From assembly GCF_016907235.1 (NCBI RefSeq), contig NZ_JAFBBO010000001.1:2728001-2792000 (forward strand): a stretch of 64,000 bases of DNA. Direction: 5' to 3'. Below, one piece after another: positions 14,957 to 22,871 of the stretch. Source of the stretch: Oerskovia jenensis. Lineage in GTDB: Bacteria; Actinomycetota; Actinomycetes; Actinomycetales; Cellulomonadaceae. Within the stretch, counting starts at the first letter, position 1. The number at the start of each line of letters is the position of its first letter. The notes beneath the pieces are model-generated. The model was given only the letters and a program-made list of their open reading frames with translations, had not been told where the DNA came from and searched no databases. The position numbers were made by a program, and so were the translations under genes.

Positions 14957-16978
14957 GTGGTTCGCACGCAGCAGGTCGACAGGCTCGTCGGGGCGCGACG
15001 GTCCGGATGGCGGCGAGCGATCGGCCCGGCCACCCTGGCGGTGCTCGCCCTGACGTTGACCGCGTGCAGCGAGGACGCCCCCAGCCCGGACGGCGCGGCC
15101 CACGACCTCGCGACCGCGATCTCCGACGGGGACTTCGCGGGGGTCGCGTTCACGCAGGCAGGCAGTGATGTCGCCGCGCACCGGGACGCGGTGCTCGAGC
15201 CGCTCGCCGCGGTCGACCACACCGTCGAGGTCACGAAGGTCGACGTCGCCACCGAGGGCGAGGACAAGGGCAAGCGGGCGACGGCGACGCTGGCCTACAC
15301 GTGGAACGTCACGGACACCACGCCCTGGACCTACGAGACCACGGTCGACCTTCTGCTCCAGGACTCGCCGGACGGCGGAGCGCAGGAGTGGGCCGTGGCG
15401 TGGGAGCCCGACGTGCTGGTCCCCGACCTCAAGGACGGAGACCGCCTGGCAGTCACCCGGGTGCGCGCCGAGCGGGCCCAGATCCTGGGCGCCGACGGCG
15501 GACCCATCGTCGAGCCGCGCCCCGTGTACCGGATCGGCGTCGACAAGATGAACCTCGACCCCGCGCGCCAGGACGCCGTCGCGCGCCAGGTGGGCGCCGC
15601 CGTCGGGATCGACGCCGAGGCGTACGCGCAGAAGGTCGCGGGAGCCGGGGCCAAGGCGTTCGTCGAGGCCATCGTGGTCCGCACCGACGACACCGCCGGC
15701 ATCGACGTCGGGGCGGTCCGCGCGATCGACGGTGCGTCCGTGGTCGACGGCGAGCTCGACCTCGCGCCGACCCGCACCTTCGCGCGGGCGATCCTGGGTC
15801 GCGTGGGCGACGCGACCGCCGAGGCCGTCGAGGAGTCCGAGGGGCAGGTCGTCGCGGGCGACACGATCGGCCTCTCGGGCCTCCAGCGGCAGTACGACGT
15901 CCAGCTCCGGGGGACGCCCGGGATCACGGTGAGCGTCGTCGCGGACGGCAGCGCGGGCGAGGACACGGGCGAGGACCTGGACGGCGACGGCGAGCCCGAC
16001 CCGGTCGAGAACGTCACCGACGCCTTCTCGGTCGAACCGGTCGCGGGCGTACCGCTCGAGACGACGTTGCGCACCGACATGCAGATCGCGGCCGAGTCCG
16101 TGCTGACCGGCGTCCCGTCGGCGAGCGCGATCGTCGCGATCCAGCCGTCGACCGGGAACGTGCTCGCCGCGGCGAGCGGTCCCGGTGGCGACGGGACGTC
16201 GACCGCGACGACCGGCAAGTACGCCCCCGGCTCCACGTTCAAGGTCGCCTCGGCGCTCGCGATCCTGCGCTCGGGGGTCACGCCGGACACGCCCGTGTCG
16301 TGCACGCCGGAGATCACGGTCGACGGTCGGACCTTCCAGAACGTGCCGGGCTTCCCGAAGGCCGCGATCGGTGACCTGCCGTTCCGCTCGGCGTTCGCCA
16401 ACTCGTGCAACACGGCGATGATCGCCCAGCGAGGGGCCGTCTCGCAGCAGGCGCTGCACGACGCCGCCGCGGACCTCGGCCTGGGGGTCGAGGCCGCGCT
16501 CGGGGCGCCCGGGTTCTTCGGTTCCGTCCCGGCTGAGGCCCAGGGCACCGAGCACGCCGCGTCGATGATCGGCCAGGGCAAGGTCGAGGCGTCGCCGCTG
16601 GGCATGGCGACGCTCGCGGCGAGCGTCGCCAAGGGTGAGCGGGTCTCGCCCGTCCTGGTCCGGCCCGCGGTGACGCCTGCGGCGGCCGAGACCCCGACGC
16701 CGTCGGCCCTCACGGCCGACGAGGCGGCGACGCTGCGCAGCCTCATGCGCTCGGTCGTCACGGACGGCAGCGCGAAGCTGCTCGCCGACCTGCCCGGCGA
16801 GGTGGGGGCGAAGACCGGGACGGCGCAGTACGGCGACGGCGATCAGGCGCACGCGTGGATGATCGCGATCCAGGGCGACCTGGCCGTGGCCGTGTTCGTC
16901 GAGACGGGAGACAGCGGGTCGGGGACGGCCGGCCCGCTCCTGAAGGCGTTCCTCGACGCGCCGAACGCGGGCGAGTAG
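14957..16978 (+). CDS. penicillin-binding lipoprotein with NTF2-like N-terminal domain
   Basis: 673 residues. A lipobox (LTLTAC) follows the hydrophobic signal, giving a membrane-anchored lipoprotein. An NTF2-like MecA-N-type domain spans about 45-150, a PBP dimerisation domain about 155-340 and the transpeptidase domain about 370-665. Catalytic motifs are Ser426-x-x-Lys429 (PGSTFK), Ser483-Cys-Asn485 and Lys619-Thr-Gly (KTGTAQ). It is a class B peptidoglycan transpeptidase; NTF2-domain members often have low beta-lactam affinity. GTG 14957 is preceded by GAGGGGGAG. An acidic DEDLDGDGEPDPVEN loop in the dimer domain resembles a calcium-binding EF-hand-like loop and is unusual. Confidence 0.9.
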   Translation: MVRTQQVDRLVGARRSGWRRAIGPATLAVLALTLTACSEDAPSPDGAAHDLATAISDGDFAGVAFTQAGSDVAAHRDAVLEPLAAVDHTVEVTKVDVATEGEDKGKRATATLAYTWNVTDTTPWTYETTVDLLLQDSPDGGAQEWAVAWEPDVLVPDLKDGDRLAVTRVRAERAQILGADGGPIVEPRPVYRIGVDKMNLDPARQDAVARQVGAAVGIDAEAYAQKVAGAGAKAFVEAIVVRTDDTAGIDVGAVRAIDGASVVDGELDLAPTRTFARAILGRVGDATAEAVEESEGQVVAGDTIGLSGLQRQYDVQLRGTPGITVSVVADGSAGEDTGEDLDGDGEPDPVENVTDAFSVEPVAGVPLETTLRTDMQIAAESVLTGVPSASAIVAIQPSTGNVLAAASGPGGDGTSTATTGKYAPGSTFKVASALAILRSGVTPDTPVSCTPEITVDGRTFQNVPGFPKAAIGDLPFRSAFANSCNTAMIAQRGAVSQQALHDAAADLGLGVEAALGAPGFFGSVPAEAQGTEHAASMIGQGKVEASPLGMATLAASVAKGERVSPVLVRPAVTPAAAETPTPSALTADEAATLRSLMRSVVTDGSAKLLADLPGEVGAKTGTAQYGDGDQAHAWMIAIQGDLAVAVFVETGDSGSGTAGPLLKAFLDAPNAGE

Positions 16979-16999
16979 CGGCCCCGGACCTGTCGTGGT

Positions 17000-17024
17000 C
17001 CGGCCACGGCCCGGCCGTGGCCGG
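17000..17024 (+). terminator. rho-independent-type hairpin after PBP gene
   Basis: CCGGCCACGG (17000-17009) pairs perfectly with CCGTGGCCGG (17015-17024) over a 5-base loop. There is no T-tract, which is normal for high-GC actinomycetes. Confidence 0.6.
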
Positions 17025-17132
17025 GGCTGGACCGGACGGACGGCGTGGTCGCCTCGCCTCGGCGCGACCGGCTAGGCTGGCGCGCCGGATACCTCGTGGG
17101 GGTACCGGGTATCGAGGTGAGGGAACGGAACC

Positions 17133-17525
17133 ATGACCGGCGACGACGCGACCGACCGCGACCGACGAGCGACCACGCGCCTGCGCAGGACCGTCCCCGG
17201 CCTCACGGTCTGCCGCCTGTGCGCGGGGGAGACGCTCGGCGCGTCGGACCCGCTTCCCGGGGGGCAGCTCGCGCGCGTCGAGGCCATCGCAGCGTCCGGT
17301 GATGCCGGCCTCACGCTCGTCGACTGCCTCGACGCGTGCGAGCGCGGCGACGTGGTCGTCGTGCGGCCCGCACCGTCGGCCCGCGCCGAGCACGGTCCCG
17401 TCTGGTTCGAGCGTCTCGCCGGTGAGGAGGCGAGCGGGTCGCTCCACCGCTGGGTCAGGGCCGGGGGGCCCGGTCGGTCCCCGCTCCCGGGGGACCTGGC
17501 GCCCCTGCGTATCGACGCGCCCTGA
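17133..17525 (+). CDS. small (2Fe-2S) ferredoxin/DUF1636-like protein
   Basis: 130 residues. VCRLCAG near residue 27 and VDCLDACERGDVVVVRP near residue 64 give the spaced Cys-x-x-Cys and Cys-x3-Cys pattern of thioredoxin-like [2Fe-2S] ferredoxins and the DUF1636 group. The C-terminal third is polar without known motifs. A GAGGTGAGGG stretch precedes ATG 17133, and TAGGCT around 17072 may be its -10. The physiological partner is unknown; the nearest genes give no clue. Confidence 0.65.
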   Translation: MTGDDATDRDRRATTRLRRTVPGLTVCRLCAGETLGASDPLPGGQLARVEAIAASGDAGLTLVDCLDACERGDVVVVRPAPSARAEHGPVWFERLAGEEASGSLHRWVRAGGPGRSPLPGDLAPLRIDAP

Positions 17526-17643
17526 CGGTCCGCGGCGCAGCGCCGTGCTGCGGGGGTGCGCACGCACGGGCCGCGACGACCTCGTGACGGCGCGCCTCGT
17601 CCCAGGGAACGGTGCCGCGGCTCGACGACTCCCCCTCCTCGGC

Positions 17644-17649
17644 TACTAT
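17644..17649 (+). promoter_or_regulatory. -10 element of the Cys leader/symporter transcript
   Basis: TACTAT at 17644-17649 is a good -10 hexamer placed about 70 bases before the leader peptide TTG, in a region without other genes. It predicts a long structured 5' leader upstream of the symporter. Confidence 0.5.
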
Positions 17650-17717
17650 CGGTAACCGTGGGCGACGATCGCCCGCACCCGCCGGCCTCCGGGCCGGCCC
17701 GAACGGGAGTCGAATCC

Positions 17718-17792
17718 TTGCTGAACCGGTGGAACTTCACCGCGCGCCGTGACGTCGATCTGCGACGAGTCGCCAGCGCGCTCTGTTGTTGA
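17718..17792 (+). CDS. cysteine leader peptide (attenuator)
   Basis: A 24-codon frame from TTG 17718, with GGGAG eight bases upstream, ends in RRDVDLRRVASALCC just before the stop. The RRxVDLxRVAxAxC-C ending is the pattern of actinobacterial leader peptides placed upstream of sulfur-assimilation and cysteine-related genes, where ribosome stalling at consecutive Cys codons couples cysteine supply to transcription or translation of the downstream gene. Here the downstream gene is a DAACS-type symporter about 260 bases away. Which hairpins switch cannot be settled by eye. Confidence 0.7.
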   Translation: MLNRWNFTARRDVDLRRVASALCC

Positions 17793-18049
17793 CCCACTGA
17801 ACCGCTGGGCCCCTGGCCCGCACAGCAGTCCTCCCCACCCCCCTGACGCCGGTACGCCGCTGCTCACCCTGCACCGCAGGGCGTGAGCCCGTGCGCCGTG
17901 GACCAGGCCGTGCCCTCCGTGGGAACGCGCCGTCGTGCCCCTCGCGTCGGGTCTCCCTCACTTCTCGGGCCGGGACGACTGCACTCCCTCCCTCGCGACG
18001 CTCGCGATCCCTGGGCACCCCACGTGCCCGTGACGAAGAAAGCAGAACC
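17793..18049 (+). other. structured leader between Cys peptide and symporter
   Basis: No gene. The segment is C-rich and pyrimidine-rich with short hairpins, including GGGCAC/GTGCCC at 18014-18029 close to the symporter ribosome binding region. That would be a plausible sequestering or terminator structure for the upstream leader peptide. Confidence 0.4.
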
Positions 18050-19585
18050 GTGCCCTCCTCCTCTTCCTCCTCGCAGGCCGTGGCTCCCGCCACGCCGGAG
18101 AAGTCCGTGAACGGCGCCCCCGCGCCCGTGCGCCGCTTCAAGGCGCCGTCCTTCACGGTCCAGATCCTCGTCGCGCTCGTGCTGGGCGTGCTGCTCGGCT
18201 GGGCCGCGCTGTCGATGGGCCCCGCGTCCGGCGCCGGAACCCCCGACGAGGTCCCGAACTGGCTGACCACGACGCTCGACACGATCGGCTCGTCGTTCGT
18301 GACGCTGCTCAAGGCGATCGTCCCGCCGCTCGTGTTCACCGCGATCGTCGCGTCGATCGCGAACCTGCGGAACGTCACCAACGCCGCGCGCCTCGCGGGC
18401 CAGACGATCCTGTGGTTCGCCATCACGGCGCTGATCTCCGTGGTGATCGGCATCGGCCTGGGCCTCGTGCTCCAGCCGGGCGCCAACACGACGCTGTCGG
18501 CCGCCGACGGCAGCGAGCCGGGCAAGTCGGGCTCGTGGCTCGACTTCCTCAACGGGTTCATCCCGGGCAACTTCCTGGGCATCGGCGCGGGCACCCGCCT
18601 CGAGTCGGCCGAGGGGGCGGTCACAGGAGCCACGACCTCGATCTCGTTCAACGTGCTGCAGATCGTTGTCATCGCGCTGGTCATCGGCATCGCGGCGCTC
18701 AAGTCGGGCAAGAAGGCCGACCCGTTCCTCGCGTTCAACCGCTCGGCGCTCTCGATCATCCAGACCGTCCTGTGGTGGATCATCCGCCTCGCGCCGCTGG
18801 GCACGCTGGGCCTCATCGGTTACGCGGTCGCGACCTACGGGTGGGACCTCCTGGCGCCGCTCGCGACGTTCGCCGCCGCGATCTACATCGGTCTCGCGCT
18901 CGTGCTGTTCGTCGTCTACCCCGTGATCCTGCGGACCAACGGCCTGAAGATCACGAGCTACTTCAAGGGCGCGTGGCCCGCGATCCAGCTCGCGTTCGTC
19001 TCGCGCTCCTCGATCGGCACGCTGCCCGTCACGCAGCGCGTGACCGAGCGGAACCTGGGCGTCCCGCGCGAGTACGCGTCGTTCGCGGTGCCGCTCGCCG
19101 CGACGACCAAGATGGACGGTTGCGCCTCGATCTACCCGGCGATCTCCGCGATCTTCATCGCCCAGCTCTTCGGGATCGACCTGTCCTTCACGGACTACCT
19201 GCTCATCGCGTTCGTGTCCGTCGTGGGTTCGGCGGCGACCGCCGGCCTGACCGGCGCGATCGTGATGCTCACGCTGACGCTCTCGACGCTGGGCCTGCCG
19301 CTCGCGGGCGTCGGCCTGCTGCTCGCGATCGACCCGATCCTCGACATGGGCCGCACCGCGGTCAACGTCGCGGGCCAGGTGCTCGTGCCGACCGTCGTCG
19401 CCAAGCGTGAGGGCATCCTCGACGTCGAGCAGTACGACGGCGTGAACGTCGAGGACCTGTTCACGGACGACGAGGATGAGTCGAACGAGTCCGCGCTCGC
19501 GTCCGAGGCCGACCCGTCGACCGCGAACGCGTCCGACAAGCCTGCGGCCTCGGCCGCCGACGAGGAGCTGGTCGGGACGCGCTGA
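18050..19585 (+). CDS. dicarboxylate/amino acid:cation symporter (DAACS), possibly cystine/cysteine uptake
   Basis: 511 residues. The DAACS core is clear: LLKAIVPPLVFTAIVASIANL near residue 90, a re-entrant hairpin around SRSSIGTLPVTQRVTERNLGV, TKMDGCASIYPAISAIF (transport motif with the Asn/Asp-Gly-like turn) and LLAIDPILDMGRTAVNVAGQ near residue 430. About eight transmembrane segments. The family takes up C4-dicarboxylates, glutamate or cystine with Na+ or H+. The Cys-Cys leader peptide upstream argues for a sulfur amino acid substrate, but the body of the protein does not by itself decide this. GTG 18050 is chosen from the Ser-rich N-terminus and a weak AAGAAAG. The C-terminal 60 residues are an acidic tail. 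Confidence 0.85.
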   Translation: MPSSSSSSQAVAPATPEKSVNGAPAPVRRFKAPSFTVQILVALVLGVLLGWAALSMGPASGAGTPDEVPNWLTTTLDTIGSSFVTLLKAIVPPLVFTAIVASIANLRNVTNAARLAGQTILWFAITALISVVIGIGLGLVLQPGANTTLSAADGSEPGKSGSWLDFLNGFIPGNFLGIGAGTRLESAEGAVTGATTSISFNVLQIVVIALVIGIAALKSGKKADPFLAFNRSALSIIQTVLWWIIRLAPLGTLGLIGYAVATYGWDLLAPLATFAAAIYIGLALVLFVVYPVILRTNGLKITSYFKGAWPAIQLAFVSRSSIGTLPVTQRVTERNLGVPREYASFAVPLAATTKMDGCASIYPAISAIFIAQLFGIDLSFTDYLLIAFVSVVGSAATAGLTGAIVMLTLTLSTLGLPLAGVGLLLAIDPILDMGRTAVNVAGQVLVPTVVAKREGILDVEQYDGVNVEDLFTDDEDESNESALASEADPSTANASDKPAASAADEELVGTR

Positions 19586-19608
19586 CGCCACGTCCCACCC
19601 GCCTCCCG

Positions 19609-19667
19609 CTGAGTGCGGAGTAGTTGTCGTCGATACGACGTATCGACGACAACTACTCCGCACTCAG
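19609..19667. repeat. 28-bp-arm perfect palindrome between convergent genes
   Basis: The arm at 19609-19636 is an exact reverse complement of 19640-19667, with a 3-base GAC loop. The arm begins CTGAGTGCGGAGTAG and is only about 50% G+C, much lower than its surroundings. It lies between the stops of the symporter and the SHOCT gene and could be a bidirectional terminator, but the length, perfection and base composition also suit a mobile palindromic element. Confidence 0.85.
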
Positions 19668-19683
19668 TGTTTCCCGGGAGGGG

Positions 19684-19983
19684 TCAGCGGTCCTTGGGCG
19701 TGAGCACCTCGAGGCGCTGGCGGTACTCGGTCTCGTCGATCTCGCCGCGCGCGTAGCGCTCGCCGAGGATCGAGACGGGGTCGGTGCCGCCGCGCCACGC
19801 GCCCGGCCCGCCGGGGTGCCCCCACGGTCCGCCGCGTCGTGCGCGACGCGCGAACAGGAAGATCACCGTGGCGAACAGCGCGAACCACAGCAGCGGGAAG
19901 ACGAACCACCACGGCCCGGGGCCCCAGCCCGCACCGCCGTGGGCGAGGACGTCGGTCGTGGCTGTCGTGAGGGTCGTGAGCAT
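19684..19983 (-). CDS. SHOCT-domain small membrane protein
   Basis: 99 residues: a short N-terminus, one strongly hydrophobic helix (WWFVFPLLWFALFATVIFLF), a basic Arg/Gly/Pro segment and a C-terminal SHOCT motif (ILGERYARGEIDETEYRQRL). SHOCT motifs mediate oligomerisation and occur in many small membrane proteins of unknown role. The ATG at 19983 has an ideal AGGAGG upstream. It may be regulated with the two-component genes just upstream on the same strand, but a gap of about 160 bases leaves room for its own promoter. Confidence 0.85.
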   Translation of the reverse strand: MLTTLTTATTDVLAHGGAGWGPGPWWFVFPLLWFALFATVIFLFARRARRGGPWGHPGGPGAWRGGTDPVSILGERYARGEIDETEYRQRLEVLTPKDR

Positions 19984-20142
19984 GGGGGCCTCCTGGAGGG
20001 GCTGGTGACGGGTGACGGGTCGCCGCGTCCGGCCGCCGGGTGCGGCCTCGTCTCCAGGCTCCCGCGCGTTCCGCGCCACGTCGTCGGCCCGGGGATGTCT
20101 CCCGGGTACCCCGCTGGTACCGTCCTCGCCAGCCTGGGCGCC

Positions 20143-20817
20143 CTAGGACGTGGGCCCCGCCCAGCCCGGCCGCACGATCCCCGCCTCGTACGCCGCGACC
20201 ACGAGCTGCGCCCGGTCGCGCGCCCGCAGCTTGGTCATGACGCGCGAGACGTGCGTCTTGACGGTCGACTCCGACAGGTACAGGGCCCGCGCGATCTCCT
20301 CGTTGGACAGTCCGCCCGCGACCTCGACGAGCACCTCGTGCTCGCGCGGCGTGAGGTCCGCGAGCCCGGGCAGGGGGTCGACGTCGCGCGTCGCGTCGGC
20401 CACGCGCGCGAGCAGCCGCCGCGTCACGGTCGGGGAGAGCAGCGCGTCGCCGCCCGCCGCGACCCGCACCGCGCGCACGAGGTCCGCGGGCTCGGTGTCC
20501 TTGACGAGGAACCCGCTCGCGCCGCCGCGGATCGCCTCGGTCACGTACTCGTCGAGCTCGAACGTCGTCACCACCACCACGTGCACGCCCGACGCCGCCG
20601 GGTCCGCCACGATCCGTCGGGTCGCCTCGAGCCCGTCGAGGCCGGGCATGCGGACGTCCATGAGCACGACGTCGGGCAGCAGGTCGAGCGCGAGCCGCAC
20701 GGCGTCGTCACCCGTCGCGGCCTCGCCGACGACCTCGAGGTCCGGCTCGGAGTCGATGAGGGCGCGGAAGCCGCCGCGCACGAGCCTCTGGTCGTCGGCC
20801 AGCACGACGCGGATCAT
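20143..20817 (-). CDS. NarL/LuxR-family response regulator
   Basis: 224 residues. The receiver domain has MIRVVLADDQ at the start, phosphoacceptor Asp54 in VLMDVRMPG, the switch Thr in VVTTFELDEYV and Lys in FLVKDTEPA. The C-terminal LuxR-type helix-turn-helix is LTPREHEVLVEVAGGLSNEE and YLSESTVKTHVSRVMTKLRA. Its start overlaps the kinase stop by four bases, so the pair is one operon read leftward. The target genes cannot be identified, although the SHOCT gene immediately downstream is a candidate. Confidence 0.93.
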   Translation of the reverse strand: MIRVVLADDQRLVRGGFRALIDSEPDLEVVGEAATGDDAVRLALDLLPDVVLMDVRMPGLDGLEATRRIVADPAASGVHVVVVTTFELDEYVTEAIRGGASGFLVKDTEPADLVRAVRVAAGGDALLSPTVTRRLLARVADATRDVDPLPGLADLTPREHEVLVEVAGGLSNEEIARALYLSESTVKTHVSRVMTKLRARDRAQLVVAAYEAGIVRPGWAGPTS

Positions 20818-22274
20818 GGGCGCTCCTGGTGCGGGGGTGGTGGGTCGTCGGTCGCCGCGCGGGGGCGCGCGGTCTCGTCGAGAGGCGGTCCGTGCGCCGG
20901 TGGGGGCACGTCGCCCGTCTCCTGCCCGACGGCGTCGCGCGCCTCCCACGGGATCCTCGCCTCGACGACGAACCCGGCGGGGGGCCGGGGGCCGGCCGTG
21001 AGCGACCCGCCCGCGTCGGTCACGCGCTCGCGCATGCCCCGCAGGCCGTATCCCTCGGGCACCCGGTCGTCGTCCCCGCGCGGCCACGACGTGTCCGCCG
21101 CCCGGCCCGGGAGGGGCGCTCCGTCGTCGGACACCGTGACGACCAGGGTGCGGGACGGGCCCGTGCCGGTGACCCGGACCTCGACGACCACGCGCGTGGC
21201 GCCGGCCGCGTGCCGCTGCGCGTTCGTGAGCGACTCCTGGACGACGCGGTAGACGATCCCGGCGAGGCGTGGTGAGGCGTCGTGCGCGGCGTCCTCGACC
21301 GAGAGGTCGACCACGACTCCCGGCACCTGCTCGACCAGCCGGGGGAGCGACGCGAGGTCCCACGAGGGGGAGCGGGGCGCCTCGCCGCCCTCGGCACGCA
21401 CGATGCCGAGCACCGCGCGGACCTCGTCGAGCGACTCGCGGCTCGTGGCACGGATCGCCGTGAGGGCTGCGCGCGCCTGCTCGGGATCGCGATCCAGGAG
21501 GTGCAACCCCACCCCCGCCTGCACGGTGATCGCGGACAGCGAGTGCGCCAGCACGTCGTGCAGCTCGCGGGCGATGCGCAGCCGCTCGGCCGTCACGGCG
21601 TTGACGTCGTGCTCGCGGCGGGCCGCGCGCAACGCCGCCAGGCGCGCGACCCTGCCCCGCACACCCCCCGCCGCGAGGAGCGCGACGACCGTCCACGCCA
21701 GCCCACCGAGCAGAGCGACCGAAGGCGGGCCGCCCCGGAGCGTCGCCGCGACCGTCGTGATCCCCGCGAGCACCACGACCCCGGACCAGGCCACGACCCG
21801 CCCGTGCGCCGCCGGCCCGGCGAGCATCACGCCCGCGAGGACCGCGACCGTCGGGACGAAGACCGGCCCCCAGGGGTAGCCGAGCAGCAGGAAGGTGCCC
21901 GTCGCGGCGAGGCTCAGGGAGACCGCCAGGAGGTGGTGTCGAGGGATCGTCGCGAGGACCACGGGCGGGACCAGCAGCAGCGCGAGGGCGAGAGGGTCGA
22001 GGGGCTGGGCGCCGGGCTGGCCGTGCGCCGCGCCCAGCGTGCCGACCACCGCGACCAGGGCCGTGACGATCGCGAGGAACAGGCGGGGTCGCCGGTGGTC
22101 GAGCGGGCCGCTGCGCGGGTCGCTCGCGCTCACATCGGCACCGGCACCGGCACCGGCACCGGCACCGTCGCCCTCGCCGGCGGACCACGACCACGGGCCG
22201 GACGGCCGCGCGCGGTGCCACGGCGGACCCCACGGAGCCTCCGGGGTCCCTCCGGACCTCCCGTCGCCGACCAT
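20814..22274 (-). CDS. NarL-type sensor histidine kinase
   Basis: 486 residues. A 60-residue polar N-terminus with a Gly-Ala dipeptide run precedes about five transmembrane helices (residues 65-210). The HisKA_3 dimerisation helix is ERLRIARELHDVLAHSLSAI (phosphorylated His in ELHD) and the ATPase domain has YRVVQESLTNAQRHA and YGLRGMRERV. The C-terminal 45 residues are a Pro-rich tail. No extracellular sensor domain is visible, so it probably senses a membrane or envelope state. The N-terminal Gly-Ala run comes from a hexanucleotide microsatellite, so the start could vary or lie downstream. Confidence 0.92.
   Translation of the reverse strand: MVGDGRSGGTPEAPWGPPWHRARPSGPWSWSAGEGDGAGAGAGAGADVSASDPRSGPLDHRRPRLFLAIVTALVAVVGTLGAAHGQPGAQPLDPLALALLLVPPVVLATIPRHHLLAVSLSLAATGTFLLLGYPWGPVFVPTVAVLAGVMLAGPAAHGRVVAWSGVVVLAGITTVAATLRGGPPSVALLGGLAWTVVALLAAGGVRGRVARLAALRAARREHDVNAVTAERLRIARELHDVLAHSLSAITVQAGVGLHLLDRDPEQARAALTAIRATSRESLDEVRAVLGIVRAEGGEAPRSPSWDLASLPRLVEQVPGVVVDLSVEDAAHDASPRLAGIVYRVVQESLTNAQRHAAGATRVVVEVRVTGTGPSRTLVVTVSDDGAPLPGRAADTSWPRGDDDRVPEGYGLRGMRERVTDAGGSLTAGPRPPAGFVVEARIPWEARDAVGQETGDVPPPAHGPPLDETARPRAATDDPPPPHQERP
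22137..22166. repeat. GGCACC x5 microsatellite in histidine kinase
   Basis: Five exact GGCACC units code on the minus strand for the (Gly-Ala)n stretch in the kinase N-terminus. The repeat keeps frame whatever the copy number. Confidence 0.9.
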
Positions 22275-22392
22275 GCGGCCACGCTACGCCGGGCGGCTTC
22301 CCGCCGCGTCCCGCTGAGGTGCCGGTGGGGACGGTACGGGGGTGCCGGTCACCGGCCCGCCGGGGCCGCCGTGGGGGTCCCGCCGCGTGGGG

Positions 22393-22812
22393 CTACCGCC
22401 CGGCCGGGGACCCCTCGGCGTCGAGCCGGGCCACGAGCCGCGGCCCCGCGACCTCCCGGTAGGACATGTCGAGCAGCTCCGCGACCTCCTGCCAGTCGAC
22501 CGGGGCGGCGTCGAGGTCGAGCCCGAGCCATCCCGCCGGACCGTAGTACGCGGGCACGTAGAACCGTGGGTCCTGCGACAGGGCCGCGTGCTCCGCGGGG
22601 TCCACCTTCACGAGGACCGAGCGCGGGTACTGCCGGACCGGCGCCGAGTCGGTCGCCTTCGTCATGCCGCTGAAGACCGCGAAGATCAGCCGGGCGCGGA
22701 ACGTCACGCGCCCGTGCGACACGCGCTCCTCGGCGCCGGGGAACGCGAGCGCGAGGCGACGCACCCGGGCGAGGTGAGCGGCGTCGTCGGGCACGGTGGG
22801 GCTGGGCGGCAT
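22393..22812 (-). CDS. MmcQ/YjbR-family protein
   Basis: 139 residues. The family pattern is visible from LALAFPGAEERVSHGRVTFR (residues 20-40), FAVFSG, a VLVKVDPAEHAAL strand and FYVPAYYGPAGWLGLDLD near residue 85. These small CyaY-like-fold proteins are annotated as DNA-binding, but their role is not established. ATG 22812 is chosen because it begins just before the first helix; GTG 22836 is an alternative. No strong ribosome binding site was found for either. Confidence 0.78.
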   Translation of the reverse strand: MPPSPTVPDDAAHLARVRRLALAFPGAEERVSHGRVTFRARLIFAVFSGMTKATDSAPVRQYPRSVLVKVDPAEHAALSQDPRFYVPAYYGPAGWLGLDLDAAPVDWQEVAELLDMSYREVAGPRLVARLDAEGSPAGR

Positions 22813-22871
22813 GGCACCCAGCGAACCACGGCCCACCCACGCCCGCGCGGGCGTCCCCCGGGGCGACGCCG

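Noticed and set aside
13823-16852. A 1,009-codon minus-strand frame opposite the PBP gene and others
   Set aside because: The PBP on the plus strand has all catalytic motifs; the antisense frame has none and reads through the TMEM175-like gene in a different frame.
17556-17717. Longer version of the Cys leader frame starting upstream of 17718
   Set aside because: Upstream codons precede the likely transcription start near 17656 in part, and the TTG at 17718 has the only well-placed ribosome binding site.
22137-22166. Short tandem GGCACC units considered as a CRISPR-like or regulatory repeat
   Set aside because: They are contiguous hexamers in frame in the kinase coding sequence with no spacers; a microsatellite explains them.
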